IMG/VR virus record: IMGVR_UViG_3300009183_008372
Span: 1 to 55,442 of that record
Strand: one strand, 5' to 3'
Source: a virus
DNA length: 55,442 nucleotides
The position numbers and the translations under genes are program-made. This document shows positions 1 to 7,540 of this stretch, in pieces. The notes beneath the pieces are model-generated. The model ran no database searches. It saw only the letters and a program-made list of their open reading frames with translations, and had not been told where the DNA came from. The stretch's first letter is position 1. The number at the start of each line of letters is the position of its first letter.

Positions 1-145
1 GCCAGTCTATGCAGGTAATGCTGAAAGAAATACTGCTGCTGGTACTCCAACCAACGGCATGTTCTGCTACAACACAACGACAGGCAATGTAGAAGTCTAT
101 GTTGGCGGAGCATGGAAGAGCGTCAACACATCTGCGATAGTTTAA
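1..145 (+). CDS. C-terminus of a phage fibre/virion protein (partial)
   Basis: Partial gene entering from the left edge; the reading frame starts at base 2 and gives 47 residues before a TAA at 143-145. The segment has the pattern NGMFCYNTTTGNVEVYVGG followed by AW, which is typical of the C-terminal or repeat modules of phage tail-fibre and related virion proteins (an 'NGMxxYNTTT...GxW' module). The rest of the protein lies outside the window, so its exact role (fibre, decoration or baseplate appendage) cannot be decided. It is followed by a strong hairpin and then another small virion-like gene on the same strand. Confidence 0.6.
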   Translation, partial: PVYAGNAERNTAAGTPTNGMFCYNTTTGNVEVYVGGAWKSVNTSAIV

Positions 146-152
146 TGTAATT

Positions 153-187
153 TTTGAACGGCTTTAAATTTCTTGAAGCCGTTCAAA
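153..187 (+). terminator. 12-bp perfect hairpin downstream of the fibre-like gene
   Basis: TTTGAACGGCTT at 153-164 pairs perfectly with AAGCCGTTCAAA at 176-187 around an 11-nt loop, 8 nt after the stop codon. There is no U-tract after it, so it is either a factor-assisted terminator or a 3'-end stabilising hairpin. A second hairpin follows at once (AAACTTAG 189-196 with CTAAGTTT 210-217). Confidence 0.45.
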
Positions 188-253
188 CAAACTTAGTCTT
201 TATGTTAAGCTAAGTTTATTGTAATTGGTTTTTATATACAAAAGGAGATTATT

Positions 254-817
254 ATGGGAGCTACAACAACAGAAGGAACAGGACAAGGTTCCGCTTCAAA
301 CATCAAGCCATTGGTTTTCAATGGTTCTGTGAAAACAGTAAACATCGAGCCAAATGCTGTGACTGCAGCGAAGCTTGACAACAACGCATTATCAAAAGCA
401 CCATTCGTGCTTGATGTTGCGACAATAACTCTTGATTCTAGCAAGGCTGGAATTCCTTTGGTTTTCACTAGGGCAGCAGGTGTTGTCGTTACTCTTCCGG
501 CAGCTACTGGAACTGGTGATATTTATAAGTTTTATGTTAACACCACTGTAACCAGCAACAGCTACAAGATTCAAGTAGCTAATGCAACGGACATTATTTC
601 TGGCTTGGCTCTTGCCGATGACGGAGAGGGCGATCCAGCAAATGGTTGGCCGACTACTTCAACCACTGATACCATTACAATGAATGGATCTACTCAAGGT
701 GGCATCAAAGGCGACAGTCTTGAGATAGTAGATATCGCTTCTGGTCAGTTCTGCGTAAGGGCATTCCTTACGAATAGCGGTACTGAAGCGAGTCCTTTCA
801 GTGCGGCAGTTTCCTAA
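254..817 (+). CDS. Small virion/fibre-associated protein
   Basis: A 187-residue protein rich in Ala, Thr, Ser and Gly, with little Lys, composition typical of phage decoration or fibre proteins and unlike the Lys-rich enzymes nearby. Residues about 25-45 (GSVKTVNIEPNAVTAAKL) look like the linker motifs found in phage fibre proteins. The start at 254 has a good ribosome-binding site (AAAGGAG). The first 14 residues resemble those of the 951..1307 product (MGA, then small/hydroxyl residues, G-x-G-x-G-S). A strong intrinsic terminator follows. I infer a structural role; no enzyme motif is visible. Confidence 0.5.
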   Translation: MGATTTEGTGQGSASNIKPLVFNGSVKTVNIEPNAVTAAKLDNNALSKAPFVLDVATITLDSSKAGIPLVFTRAAGVVVTLPAATGTGDIYKFYVNTTVTSNSYKIQVANATDIISGLALADDGEGDPANGWPTTSTTDTITMNGSTQGGIKGDSLEIVDIASGQFCVRAFLTNSGTEASPFSAAVS

Positions 818-880
818 GTTCAATTAGGTCTGCGTTTTGGTTTTTTCCAAGATGTATATCATTTTATTTTATAATTTAAA

Positions 881-918
881 AAAGACAATGCGTTTCAAAT
901 GCATTGTCTTTTTTTTTG
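881..918 (+). terminator. Intrinsic terminator
   Basis: AAAGACAATGC (881-891) pairs perfectly with GCATTGTCTTT (901-911) around a 9-nt loop and is followed by a run of T to 918. It ends the transcript of the 254..817 gene. Confidence 0.9.
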
Positions 919-950
919 TTCATATGTTCTACATACCATAGAGGTGAAAA

Positions 951-1307
951 ATGGGTGCTTCAAGCGTTACTGGAATAGGTTGTGGATCGGTTGGGAAATC
1001 ATCGCTTACTGCGACTTCTTCTAATTTAAATAATTCTTGTGTTCCTTTATCTATAAGTAATTTGATGGGTCCAAGAATTATAGCTGCTGGTGTCATGAAT
1101 TTAAAAGAAGAGAATGCAGAAGTTGTATTTACGGCTCCATCAGGATCTGTAGATGAATATACTGTATTTTTGCAAGATAACAATAAAGTGGCAATTGTTA
1201 GTTCAAATTTAAAGACAGATGCCCATAATAGCAACTGGAATTTTTATATTACGGGCAAGCCAAAAACAACAATTTCTTGGATGGTTATAAAATTAGGTAT
1301 CTTTTAA
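951..1307 (+). CDS. Small virion-like protein, paralogous N-terminus
   Basis: A 118-residue protein with a ribosome-binding site GAGGTG just upstream. The N-terminus MGASSVTGIGCGSV parallels MGATTTEGTGQGSA of the 254..817 product, suggesting a shared docking or assembly peptide. Residues about 60-115 read as short beta strands (AEVVFTAPSG, YTVFLQDNN, WNFYITG), consistent with a small beta-rich structural protein. It is convergent with, and overlaps by 4 bp, the minus-strand gene that follows. Function not recognised; virion part is the best guess. Confidence 0.45.
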   Translation: MGASSVTGIGCGSVGKSSLTATSSNLNNSCVPLSISNLMGPRIIAAGVMNLKEENAEVVFTAPSGSVDEYTVFLQDNNKVAIVSSNLKTDAHNSNWNFYITGKPKTTISWMVIKLGIF

Positions 1308-1861
1308 TTATCATCCTTGTCCTGTTTGTTGAATTTCAAGTATCTATCGGACCATTCAATTGCCATGTGCAGTCCTCTGGCTAATAATCCAACAAGATGT
1401 GTTGGATTTCCATTTCCTTCAATTGCAATATTGTCTTTAATGTTCTCTTCCATCCAAACCATGGCAAAAGTCAAATTTTTGCGATTTTTTAGCTCTTTGG
1501 CTATTTGTTTGATTGTGACTAAAGATAAATCTGGAACTCCGTATTCGTCATAGGCTACAACTTTATTTTTTTCAACAAACATTTTAATTCGAGATGAAAA
1601 CAACTTTAGTAATCGATCTACATCTTGATGAAAAACAAGTTGATATGCAGGTTTATCTTCATTAATTGGATGAGTTAAATTCATCATTTTGCAGATTTTA
1701 TCATCTGCTATTTCTTCGACCAAAGCCGTTAAAAGTGCGATAGAATGATCTGATTCACAAGAAAAGAAGACCCAAGTTGTAGGTTCCATTTCTTTCTGGA
1801 AGATATCGATACCTTCTAAGGAATTCAAATTATCTATAAAAGATTTGTATTCATAATCCAT
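1304..1861 (-). CDS. Unknown 185-residue protein
   Basis: I do not recognise this protein. It is a soluble, mixed acidic/basic protein with no membrane segment, signal peptide or cysteine cluster. Its start codon at 1861 abuts the stop of the upstream SWIM-type gene (1861..2397), so the two are almost certainly co-transcribed and translationally coupled. The overlapping plus-strand frame in this region is a shadow with no ribosome-binding site. Confidence 0.5.
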   Translation of the reverse strand: MDYEYKSFIDNLNSLEGIDIFQKEMEPTTWVFFSCESDHSIALLTALVEEIADDKICKMMNLTHPINEDKPAYQLVFHQDVDRLLKLFSSRIKMFVEKNKVVAYDEYGVPDLSLVTIKQIAKELKNRKNLTFAMVWMEENIKDNIAIEGNGNPTHLVGLLARGLHMAIEWSDRYLKFNKQDKDDN

Positions 1862-2397
1862 TAGTCCTCCATGATTTTAGAGTCATTTAACGATTTGATC
1901 AATTTGATCAAATGCTTGCACATTCCGGGTGATTCATTCACATTTGCAATTCTTTCGTTGCTTTTTGACTCATACTTACTTCTTTTTCTTCCATAAAGAC
2001 TTTTATCAATTGAGTTGTAGTAATTGAATCTCCAATAAAAATCAGGGCAACTACATCTTAAGACAACCTCATTAACATCTGACTTTATAGTTTCAAGAAT
2101 ATATTTCTTTTCATCACTTGCAATCAACTTAATGGAATTTTTAGATTCCTTAGTTAGATATTTTATTCCTTTAAACAAAGCAACTGTTGTATATTCCTTT
2201 TGATTATCAATATTTTTTGCTAGACCTTTTACGAAGAGTGTCTTCATTCCAAGATAAGGCAAAAAATTCATCTCAATAATTTTTATCATATCGATGGAAT
2301 TTTGTCTTTTCGTAGTTTTAGGAAACGCATCCACAGTACTATTATAAAGATCGATAACAGTGGACTCATTAAGTCTAACAAACTCATTGAACTTCAT
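1861..2397 (-). CDS. SWIM-type zinc-finger protein
   Basis: A 178-residue protein with the SWIM signature C-x-C (Cys115, Cys117) followed about 43 residues later by C-x-H (Cys160, His162), expected to bind one zinc ion and DNA or protein. Similar short SWIM proteins occur in other phages, mostly without a known role. The first eleven residues (MKFNEFVRLNE) resemble the T4 capsid-targeting peptide and end in L-N-E, a fit to the (L/I)-x-E prohead protease site, so it may be packaged in the head. Divergent from 2427..2732 with only 29 bp between the start codons. Confidence 0.6.
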   Translation of the reverse strand: MKFNEFVRLNESTVIDLYNSTVDAFPKTTKRQNSIDMIKIIEMNFLPYLGMKTLFVKGLAKNIDNQKEYTTVALFKGIKYLTKESKNSIKLIASDEKKYILETIKSDVNEVVLRCSCPDFYWRFNYYNSIDKSLYGRKRSKYESKSNERIANVNESPGMCKHLIKLIKSLNDSKIMED

Positions 2398-2426
2398 AAT
2401 ATATTTAAGCCGATAGGATTTTTAAA

Positions 2427-2732
2427 ATGAATAAAAAAGACCAACAAATGGAAACAAATAATCCAATTCCAGAAGGAAAGAGCAAATTTGAAGTAAGAAT
2501 GTATATGGCTGAAAAGGGAAATCTTAAGCAAGGTATTTTTATTGATGGTCAATTACTAGATTGGTCTGTAGATGTACATGACCTTTTGGAAGCTAAAAAA
2601 ATGGGTACACAATATATAAAAGATTTAGAAATTGATGTTATTAGACATTTTCTTCAATCTATTTCGGATTTTATTGGAAGAAAAGTTTCTGTTGAAGAAA
2701 TGAATCAAGCTAAAAAAAATGGATACATTTAA
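2427..2732 (+). CDS. Unknown 101-residue protein
   Basis: Small soluble protein with a mixed charge pattern and no motif I recognise. The central part (GIFIDGQLLDWSVDVHDLLEAKKMG) is split here by reading as a short beta hairpin followed by a helix. It is a stand-alone plus-strand gene between two minus-strand genes. The start codon follows an AGGAT-like site. It could equally start at an in-frame Met eight codons in (MET at residues 8-10). Confidence 0.4.
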   Translation: MNKKDQQMETNNPIPEGKSKFEVRMYMAEKGNLKQGIFIDGQLLDWSVDVHDLLEAKKMGTQYIKDLEIDVIRHFLQSISDFIGRKVSVEEMNQAKKNGYI

Positions 2733-2735
2733 GTG

Positions 2736-2810
2736 GGAAGACAATACTTTAATTGTTTCGTGTTCAAGGGGGTGAATTTCACTATTTGCGAAACATCTGA
2801 TTGTCTTTCC
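2736..2810. other. Two-stem RNA hairpin between convergent genes
   Basis: Outer stem GGAAGACAAT (736-745 of the 2 kb block, i.e. 2736-2745) pairs with ATTGTCTTTCC (2800-2810) with one bulged T; inner stem GTTTCG (2755-2760) pairs with CGAAAC (2789-2794); the apical region holds GTGAA/TTCAC. It fills the 105-bp gap between convergent genes 2427..2732 and 2838..4175. It is not a tRNA. It may end transcription from both sides or be a small structured RNA. Confidence 0.4.
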
Positions 2811-2837
2811 GCTTAATGCTTATTTTTGTGTAATTAC

Positions 2838-4175
2838 CTAAGGACTTGGCGGAACCATAGTTTTGATAATTTTAGATAAATCTCGAATGTTATTTAAAAC
2901 TTTTGGATTTTTCATAACCATCTGAAACTCTTTAGTTTTCATAATTTTTTCTTGAATGTCTTTAGGTAATTTTCTGATTGATCCAACCACACTAATGTTC
3001 CCTTTGGTGGTTTTTTCTGGATAATTTTTCAGAAATTCTTCTGCTGTTGGTTCAGCTGCTGGATCTGCTGGTGGCGTTTCTCCCGCTTCTGCTGGTGGTG
3101 CTTCTCCTGCTGGTTTAGCTGCTACTTCTGCTGGTGCTTTAGATGTAGCCACATTTCTTAAATTTGCACTTAAATCTGCAATTTGTTTTGAAAGTTCTTT
3201 ATAATTTGCAGCATCAAGTTTGCCAGAAAAATCAGTTAGATGTTTTATGGCATCTTCAATTGACTTTATATCATATTGATCGTATTTTTCATCTCTACTG
3301 CCTTTATAGCCCTTTGTGAAAGCATCCCAAACACTTCCTTCTCCACCACCCATAAAGCGATCAAAACCTCCAGCCAAACCACCTTTTAATCCAGCCCATG
3401 CTCCGCCAAGCCAATTTGCCTCATCTAGAACATATTCGTTGGTAATCCATTCTGCGAATAATTTAGAATCAAAGCCTCTTTCTTCTATAAGAAAACAAAG
3501 ACTTTTAATCCTAGTTTCCATTAATTTTATTTCTATGGGATTAATTTTTCCATGACGATAAGATTCATAATTAAACTGGTCTGGACTTGATGCTCTATCG
3601 GTGGCAGCACCAGCAGCACGAGCTTTAGAAGCAGCGTCAACAGTTGGTGGTCCGCCAGCCATTGGCTTCATTGGCTTTGCACCAGCTTGTGGTGGTATTG
3701 GTGGTGGTTGAGTGGCGACTGGAGTATTTTTTAAGGTTTTTAATATGCCGTACAATGAATCTTGAATATCTTTTTGAGCAAGTCGAGAATTTTGCCTATT
3801 ACTTTTTTTTATAAGGTCATTTATTTTCTCTACTGCTTGATTGCTTGCTACAACCAAAGGGTCTTGATTAGATCCAGATCCTGCCATCATTTTATTGCCA
3901 GCATTTTGCATAAAATTGCCAACAGCACCTTGAACTTTATTTGCAGCACCTTGCATAAAATTGCCAACATTTTGAAAAAATCCTTGTTCATTAACTTTAA
4001 GTTCGGTAACGATCCATTTTTCGGCTTTATCTGCTATATGATCAGTTTCTGAATGGATATCCAGCCATTCAACAAATGCTTCTGGACTAATACCTCTGAT
4101 GATCATTTCTCGAAAACATTCTAATGCCAATTTTTCAGTTTTTTTAAATTCCAAAGATTCTTTAAAGCTAATCAT
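2838..4175 (-). CDS. Large unknown protein with Ala/Pro linkers, possible head-interior protein
   Basis: A 445-residue protein of two similar halves joined by Ala/Pro/Gly-rich low-complexity linkers (about residues 150-195 and 345-380). Each half contains a short helix pattern with F-(V/A)-E-W (FVEWLDIH near residue 35, FAEWITNEY near 240), suggesting an internal duplication. Gly/Phe/Asn/Gln segments (VGNFMQ repeats, about 70-95) follow the first half. It starts MISFKESLEF, loosely like the capsid-targeting peptides listed in the findings. It overlaps by 4 bp the exported protease gene upstream. Function not recognised; virion structural or internal protein is likely. Confidence 0.5.
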   Translation of the reverse strand: MISFKESLEFKKTEKLALECFREMIIRGISPEAFVEWLDIHSETDHIADKAEKWIVTELKVNEQGFFQNVGNFMQGAANKVQGAVGNFMQNAGNKMMAGSGSNQDPLVVASNQAVEKINDLIKKSNRQNSRLAQKDIQDSLYGILKTLKNTPVATQPPPIPPQAGAKPMKPMAGGPPTVDAASKARAAGAATDRASSPDQFNYESYRHGKINPIEIKLMETRIKSLCFLIEERGFDSKLFAEWITNEYVLDEANWLGGAWAGLKGGLAGGFDRFMGGGEGSVWDAFTKGYKGSRDEKYDQYDIKSIEDAIKHLTDFSGKLDAANYKELSKQIADLSANLRNVATSKAPAEVAAKPAGEAPPAEAGETPPADPAAEPTAEEFLKNYPEKTTKGNISVVGSIRKLPKDIQEKIMKTKEFQMVMKNPKVLNNIRDLSKIIKTMVPPSP

Positions 4176-4999
4176 TTTCTTGTGCCTTTCACTTCAAAAT
4201 CCCTCATCCATATCTGATAAATAAGTGTTTGAGGTTGTTTTTTATTTTCCTTATATATGAATGACAAAGCCCCTTCTGATTCATCATCCCAAGTTTTTAT
4301 CCAATAAATTGGAGAAAAATAAGATTGGTTGTTTAAAAACAACGAATCAGATCCACGAATTGAACTTGTAACTCCAATAACCTTATATCCATCTTTATAA
4401 AATAAAGGTCCGCCAGAATCTCCGAATATTGTATAACAATTTGATCTTAAAAATCCTTTAAGGTTTTCTGGCTTTTTTGTATCAACGGATGTTATTGCAC
4501 CAAAATCAATTCGTATATCATCTCCAAGACCATATCCTATTTTAAACACATCTGTTCCAAAATATGGTTTAGAATTAAATTCCATATCTGCACAAGGCAT
4601 TTTTTTATCTGATTTGAATATCAAAATTGCCAAATCCATTTTTTTGTTGATGTTGTAGATTAGTGCTTGATATGTATCAAATTTCGTAATATTTGACCAA
4701 TTATCATAAACTCCGCAATGAACATCGATAGCTGATATTACATTCTCGACATTATGTGCAGCGGTAACTACAACATTTAGGTATTTTTTATCAATAAGTT
4801 CAGATTGAATTAATTCTGATTTTACGATAAATCCACTGGCTACTGCTTGTGATGGTTTTTTCTTACAATCATCGCAATCGCAATTACTTTTATTATAACT
4901 TATCTTTATTGTAGGATATAAACTTTTCTCATGTAGTTTTTTATCTGGTTCTACACTAAATAACCATAAGGGAAATATCAAAAATATTAGATGTTTCAT
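4172..4999 (-). CDS. Exported trypsin-like serine protease
   Basis: A 275-residue protein with an N-terminal hydrophobic signal peptide (residues 3-15) and the chymotrypsin/trypsin-fold triad: His82 in VVTAAHNV, Asp122 in KKMDLAILIF and Ser195 in GDSGGPLF. A cysteine-rich stretch (CDCDDC at 40-45) precedes the catalytic domain. The signal peptide suggests it acts in the host envelope or outside it rather than in prohead maturation. The start at 4999 follows AAGGA and lies 20 bp from the divergent gene at 5020. The downstream gene overlaps by 4 bp, so both are probably one transcript. Confidence 0.8.
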   Translation of the reverse strand: MKHLIFLIFPLWLFSVEPDKKLHEKSLYPTIKISYNKSNCDCDDCKKKPSQAVASGFIVKSELIQSELIDKKYLNVVVTAAHNVENVISAIDVHCGVYDNWSNITKFDTYQALIYNINKKMDLAILIFKSDKKMPCADMEFNSKPYFGTDVFKIGYGLGDDIRIDFGAITSVDTKKPENLKGFLRSNCYTIFGDSGGPLFYKDGYKVIGVTSSIRGSDSLFLNNQSYFSPIYWIKTWDDESEGALSFIYKENKKQPQTLIYQIWMRDFEVKGTRK

Positions 5000-5019
5000 T
5001 TTAAATCCTTGGAGGTATT

Positions 5020-5301
5020 ATGGATAGAAGCTTCCTGTATGGTATAGTAGTTCTACTTTCTTTGACAGATACTGTTATCTATATACAGAAAACAAACCCT
5101 AATCTTATAGAAAAATTTATGCCATCTTCTCAAGATGGTAGTTGGCAGTCAAAAGATCCGGGTTGGAATGTAAAGCCTGATATTGATAAAAAAGAAGAAA
5201 AAAAAGATGGTGCGAATGAAAAAAAGAATTCAGCACCACAAAGCGAAGATGAGCCTAAAGCGGACACAAAAAAAAGATATCACTTTAGATTCTTTAGGTG
5301 A
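5020..5301 (+). CDS. Small membrane-anchored protein with a charged tail
   Basis: A 93-residue protein with one N-terminal hydrophobic segment (residues 5-22) followed by a Lys/Glu/Asp-rich soluble tail. It starts after a good GGAGG site and is followed by an intrinsic terminator, so it forms a one-gene transcript. The layout (one membrane segment near the N-terminus, charged disordered tail) fits a small inner-membrane or spanin/holin-accessory type protein, but nothing specific identifies it. It lies back to back with the exported protease gene. Confidence 0.5.
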   Translation: MDRSFLYGIVVLLSLTDTVIYIQKTNPNLIEKFMPSSQDGSWQSKDPGWNVKPDIDKKEEKKDGANEKKNSAPQSEDEPKADTKKRYHFRFFR

Positions 5302-5326
5302 GGAAGTAATTCAAATTGCTAATAGC

Positions 5327-5357
5327 AAAAAGCCTCTCAGTTTGAGAGGCTTTTTTT
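5327..5357 (+). terminator. Intrinsic terminator
   Basis: AAAAAGCCTCTCA (5327-5339) pairs perfectly with TGAGAGGCTTTTT (5343-5355) around a 3-nt loop, followed by T to 5357. The upstream A-run makes it potentially bidirectional. It separates the membrane protein gene from the following run of small genes. Confidence 0.9.
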
Positions 5358-5391
5358 GTTTTCTTTCTCTATTAAACTGGAGGACAAAAAT

Positions 5392-5649
5392 ATGAATGAA
5401 GTTAAAGGTTGTTATTTTTTCATTGAGGGAGAAAATGAGGACGATAAAATAATTCGTTGTATGTGCATTGAATGTCACGACACGAATTTCAAAAAGGTTG
5501 GCTGGTTTTATAACGCCAAGCATGGATATGGTCCGTTTGACTATATCTGTGTCAAATGCAAAAAAGAAATTTACAAACATACAGGAAATACCGATGAAAA
5601 AAATAAAGCCGATAGTAAAAAAAATGAAACAGATAGTGAAAAAAAGTGA
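5392..5649 (+). CDS. Small zinc-ribbon protein
   Basis: About 85 residues when started at 5392, which has a clear GGAGG site 8 nt upstream; a longer frame to 5356 has no such site and would run into the terminator. Two cysteine pairs (C-M-C-I-E-C near residues 23-28 and C-V-K-C near 60-63) suggest a zinc ribbon. The C-terminus is a Lys/Glu/Asp-rich tail. The gene overlaps the next by about 56 bp in a different frame. Function unknown. Confidence 0.5.
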   Translation: MNEVKGCYFFIEGENEDDKIIRCMCIECHDTNFKKVGWFYNAKHGYGPFDYICVKCKKEIYKHTGNTDEKNKADSKKNETDSEKK

Positions 5650-6328
5650 TGATCAAAATATAACGGAATGGATTATTGGCGAATTTCCACAATCATATCA
5701 AAACATGATTTATATTGATATAATGTGTAGAGATTTGAATATTATGCTGACGAAAGAAAGATCAAAACTAGAAATATTGAATGATACTCACGAAGGAATT
5801 ATTCAAGTTTATAGGGCAATTAGAGACGAAAATAAAGATTTTTCTAAGAAAATTTCAAATGTAAAATGTACAGAATCTACATTTCAAAAATACCTAGAAA
5901 ATCAAAATTTAAAATTCGATGATTATTTAGACAAAGCCGTAAATGAATTTGTTTTGCGTAAATTAAGCAAAAGCGAAAACAAAGAAGTTTTTTCAAATAA
6001 AAAGGTTGAATGGAAAAAAGTTTTGCAAGAAGTTAATGAGCTTCATAAAAGATTGCAAGAAACCTTCATCATGAATAAAGAAGCAATAGAAGTTATACAA
6101 AAATTTAATCATAGTGATAGCGTTCTTTATTATGCTTTGCCTACTGGTCATAAGGATCAATTTTACACTAAATTAGCCAACACATTTAAAAACTTTAGTG
6201 GACATGCAATCATTTCTTGCTCAGATCATAAAATTTTTAAATTATTTTTTCCAGATTGGAAATTAAAAAGAAAAATGTTTCAGAAACTAAATAAGAAAAG
6301 AATTCAATACATTTGGAAAAACTATTGA
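5594..6328 (+). CDS. Unknown 244-residue protein
   Basis: I chose the start at 5594 (MKKIKPIVKK) because the longer frame reads through the preceding gene; the start follows AGGAAAT. The protein is Lys-rich and largely helical. The C-terminal part (about residues 175-235, with HAIISCSDHKIF) loosely resembles the end of D12-type adenine methyltransferases, but no DPPY or AdoMet-binding motif is present, so I do not call it one. It is followed by four small genes on the same strand with short gaps. Confidence 0.45.
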   Translation: MKKIKPIVKKMKQIVKKSDDQNITEWIIGEFPQSYQNMIYIDIMCRDLNIMLTKERSKLEILNDTHEGIIQVYRAIRDENKDFSKKISNVKCTESTFQKYLENQNLKFDDYLDKAVNEFVLRKLSKSENKEVFSNKKVEWKKVLQEVNELHKRLQETFIMNKEAIEVIQKFNHSDSVLYYALPTGHKDQFYTKLANTFKNFSGHAIISCSDHKIFKLFFPDWKLKRKMFQKLNKKRIQYIWKNY

Positions 6329-6334
6329 GGTCAA

Positions 6335-6562
6335 ATGAGAAAATGCCAAATACATGAATGTAAGAATATAGCAAAAAAGTGCGTAAAAAAAGGTACTATT
6401 CGAAATGGTATGGCAAGCAGCAAAGATTTTTGGCATTGTGACGAACATGATTGTCACAATGTTGAAAAAGAATTTAAAGATAAAAATATATCAATACAAA
6501 TGAAAAACCCATTTTGTGATGTTAAATCGGCTATTAAAATCAGACCAAAGACGAATAAATAG
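6335..6562 (+). CDS. Small Cys/His protein
   Basis: A 75-residue, strongly basic protein with several cysteines and histidines (C-x-I-H-E-C at 4-9, then a C-D-E-H-D-C-H cluster near 35-42), consistent with a small zinc-binding domain. It starts 6 nt after the stop of the preceding gene behind GAGGTC, so it is likely co-translated with it. Function not recognised. Confidence 0.45.
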   Translation: MRKCQIHECKNIAKKCVKKGTIRNGMASSKDFWHCDEHDCHNVEKEFKDKNISIQMKNPFCDVKSAIKIRPKTNK

Positions 6563-6565
6563 AAT

Positions 6566-6781
6566 ATGAGTCTTATTTCTTTTAGAGAATGGCTAGATAA
6601 AGAACAAATTGATTTGCCTCTTTTGGGTCAACCAAATAGCAATGCCGATGAAGTATTTGGTTTAACTGGTGTTAAAAGTAAATATGCCATGACGAACACG
6701 AAAAGTGGTCAAACTGATTTTGATCCAGATGAGAAGTTTTTTTGTGGTAAGAAAAAAAATAGAGGAAGGAAAAAAACTTGA
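6566..6781 (+). CDS. Small protein with a capsid-targeting-like N-terminus
   Basis: A 71-residue protein beginning MSLISFREWLDKEQ, matching the pattern Met, short spacer, aromatic/acid/aromatic, then acid that I see at the start of about ten proteins here and that resembles the T4 internal-protein targeting peptide. The remainder is polar and ends with a strongly basic tail (GKKKNRGRKK), which could bind DNA. It starts 3 nt after the previous stop codon. A packaged DNA-binding internal protein is a plausible guess only. Confidence 0.45.
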   Translation: MSLISFREWLDKEQIDLPLLGQPNSNADEVFGLTGVKSKYAMTNTKSGQTDFDPDEKFFCGKKKNRGRKKT

Positions 6782-6813
6782 TTTTAGTTTCTTTTTGTTC
6801 ACTGTTAGAAAAT

Positions 6814-7059
6814 ATGAGAAGAGAGCCATTAGGTTTGAACAACAAATCTATTGCTGTTATAGAAAAAGGCATGGAACTAGATGAAAAATTTTGGGATAAT
6901 TTTCTTCAAATTTTAAACAATACAGATGGATTGGCTCAACTGTTAGATATATCAAGTTCCAAAATCTCAACATGGCATGAAAAAATTAAAGATGCCATAA
7001 AAGAAAGAGATGAACTTAACAAGAATAAACCAGTCGGAAAAAACAATAAACTTATATAG
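6814..7059 (+). CDS. Small unknown protein with HTH-like segment
   Basis: About 81 residues if started at the ATG at 6814; a TTG at 6778 in the same frame overlaps the previous stop and is less likely. The middle (LAQLLDISSSKISTWHEKIK, about residues 38-57) reads as a helix-turn-helix-like pair. No convincing ribosome-binding site marks the start, so the boundary is uncertain. It is part of the rightward run from 5392 to about 9952. Confidence 0.4.
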   Translation: MRREPLGLNNKSIAVIEKGMELDEKFWDNFLQILNNTDGLAQLLDISSSKISTWHEKIKDAIKERDELNKNKPVGKNNKLI

Positions 7060-7068
7060 GGGTGTATC

Positions 7069-7533
7069 ATGTCCTTGAAAAAATTTACTGAGTGGTGCGA
7101 ATTTAAAGAAATGGATGCAAATCAAATGACTATGGGTGGAGCGACACCAATGGCATCTGCACAAGCTCCTGCTCAACCTGCTGGCAATCAACCTTTGGGA
7201 AATGCATCATCCACTCAATCTAATTCTTCTGAACAAGAATTGTCCAAATTAGCTTCAAATGTTGAAAGTAAATATCAAAACTTTATTGGTGTTTTGCCTA
7301 AAAGCATGCCAAAAGCAATGTGGGTAAACTTATTGCATAATTTCGCATCGGTTGCCAAAGCTCAAGGCAAACTAAATGATGATGAACTTAAGAAAATTGT
7401 TCTAGGACAACACTCTGTGACTCAAAAAATGACTAAGAATCATTCTGAACCACAAGTTGGAGGTGTTGCAGCTAATCAACCACAAGTTGGAAATCAACCA
7501 CAAGTTGGAAATCAACCACAAATGGGTCAATAA
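7069..7533 (+). CDS. Putative head-interior protein with C-terminal repeats
   Basis: A 154-residue protein that starts MSLKKFTEWCEFKE, similar to the 6566..6781 product and to the capsid-targeting-like peptides elsewhere. Residues about 25-65 are Ala/Gln/Pro/Ser-rich and disordered, 66-125 look like a small helical domain, and the C-terminus has three repeats of NQPQ(V/M)G encoded by an 18-bp tandem repeat. GGGGTG precedes the start. Function unknown; the architecture suggests a virion internal protein. Confidence 0.5.
   Translation: MSLKKFTEWCEFKEMDANQMTMGGATPMASAQAPAQPAGNQPLGNASSTQSNSSEQELSKLASNVESKYQNFIGVLPKSMPKAMWVNLLHNFASVAKAQGKLNDDELKKIVLGQHSVTQKMTKNHSEPQVGGVAANQPQVGNQPQVGNQPQMGQ
7474..7527 (+). 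repeat. Three 18-bp tandem repeats in coding sequence
   Basis: Units at 7474-7491, 7492-7509 and 7510-7527; the first two are identical (AATCAACCACAAGTTGGA) and the third differs at a few bases. They encode NQPQVG, NQPQVG and NQPQMG at the C-terminus of the 7069..7533 product. Confidence 0.9.
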
Positions 7534-7540
7534 TTTTTAA

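Noticed and set aside
2736-2810. Possible tRNA
   Set aside because: The stems do not form a cloverleaf: no 7-bp acceptor stem, T-loop GTTCRA or CCA-adjacent end in the right places.
5594-6328. D12-type adenine methyltransferase
   Set aside because: Only the C-terminal portion is loosely similar; DPPY and the AdoMet-binding motif are absent.
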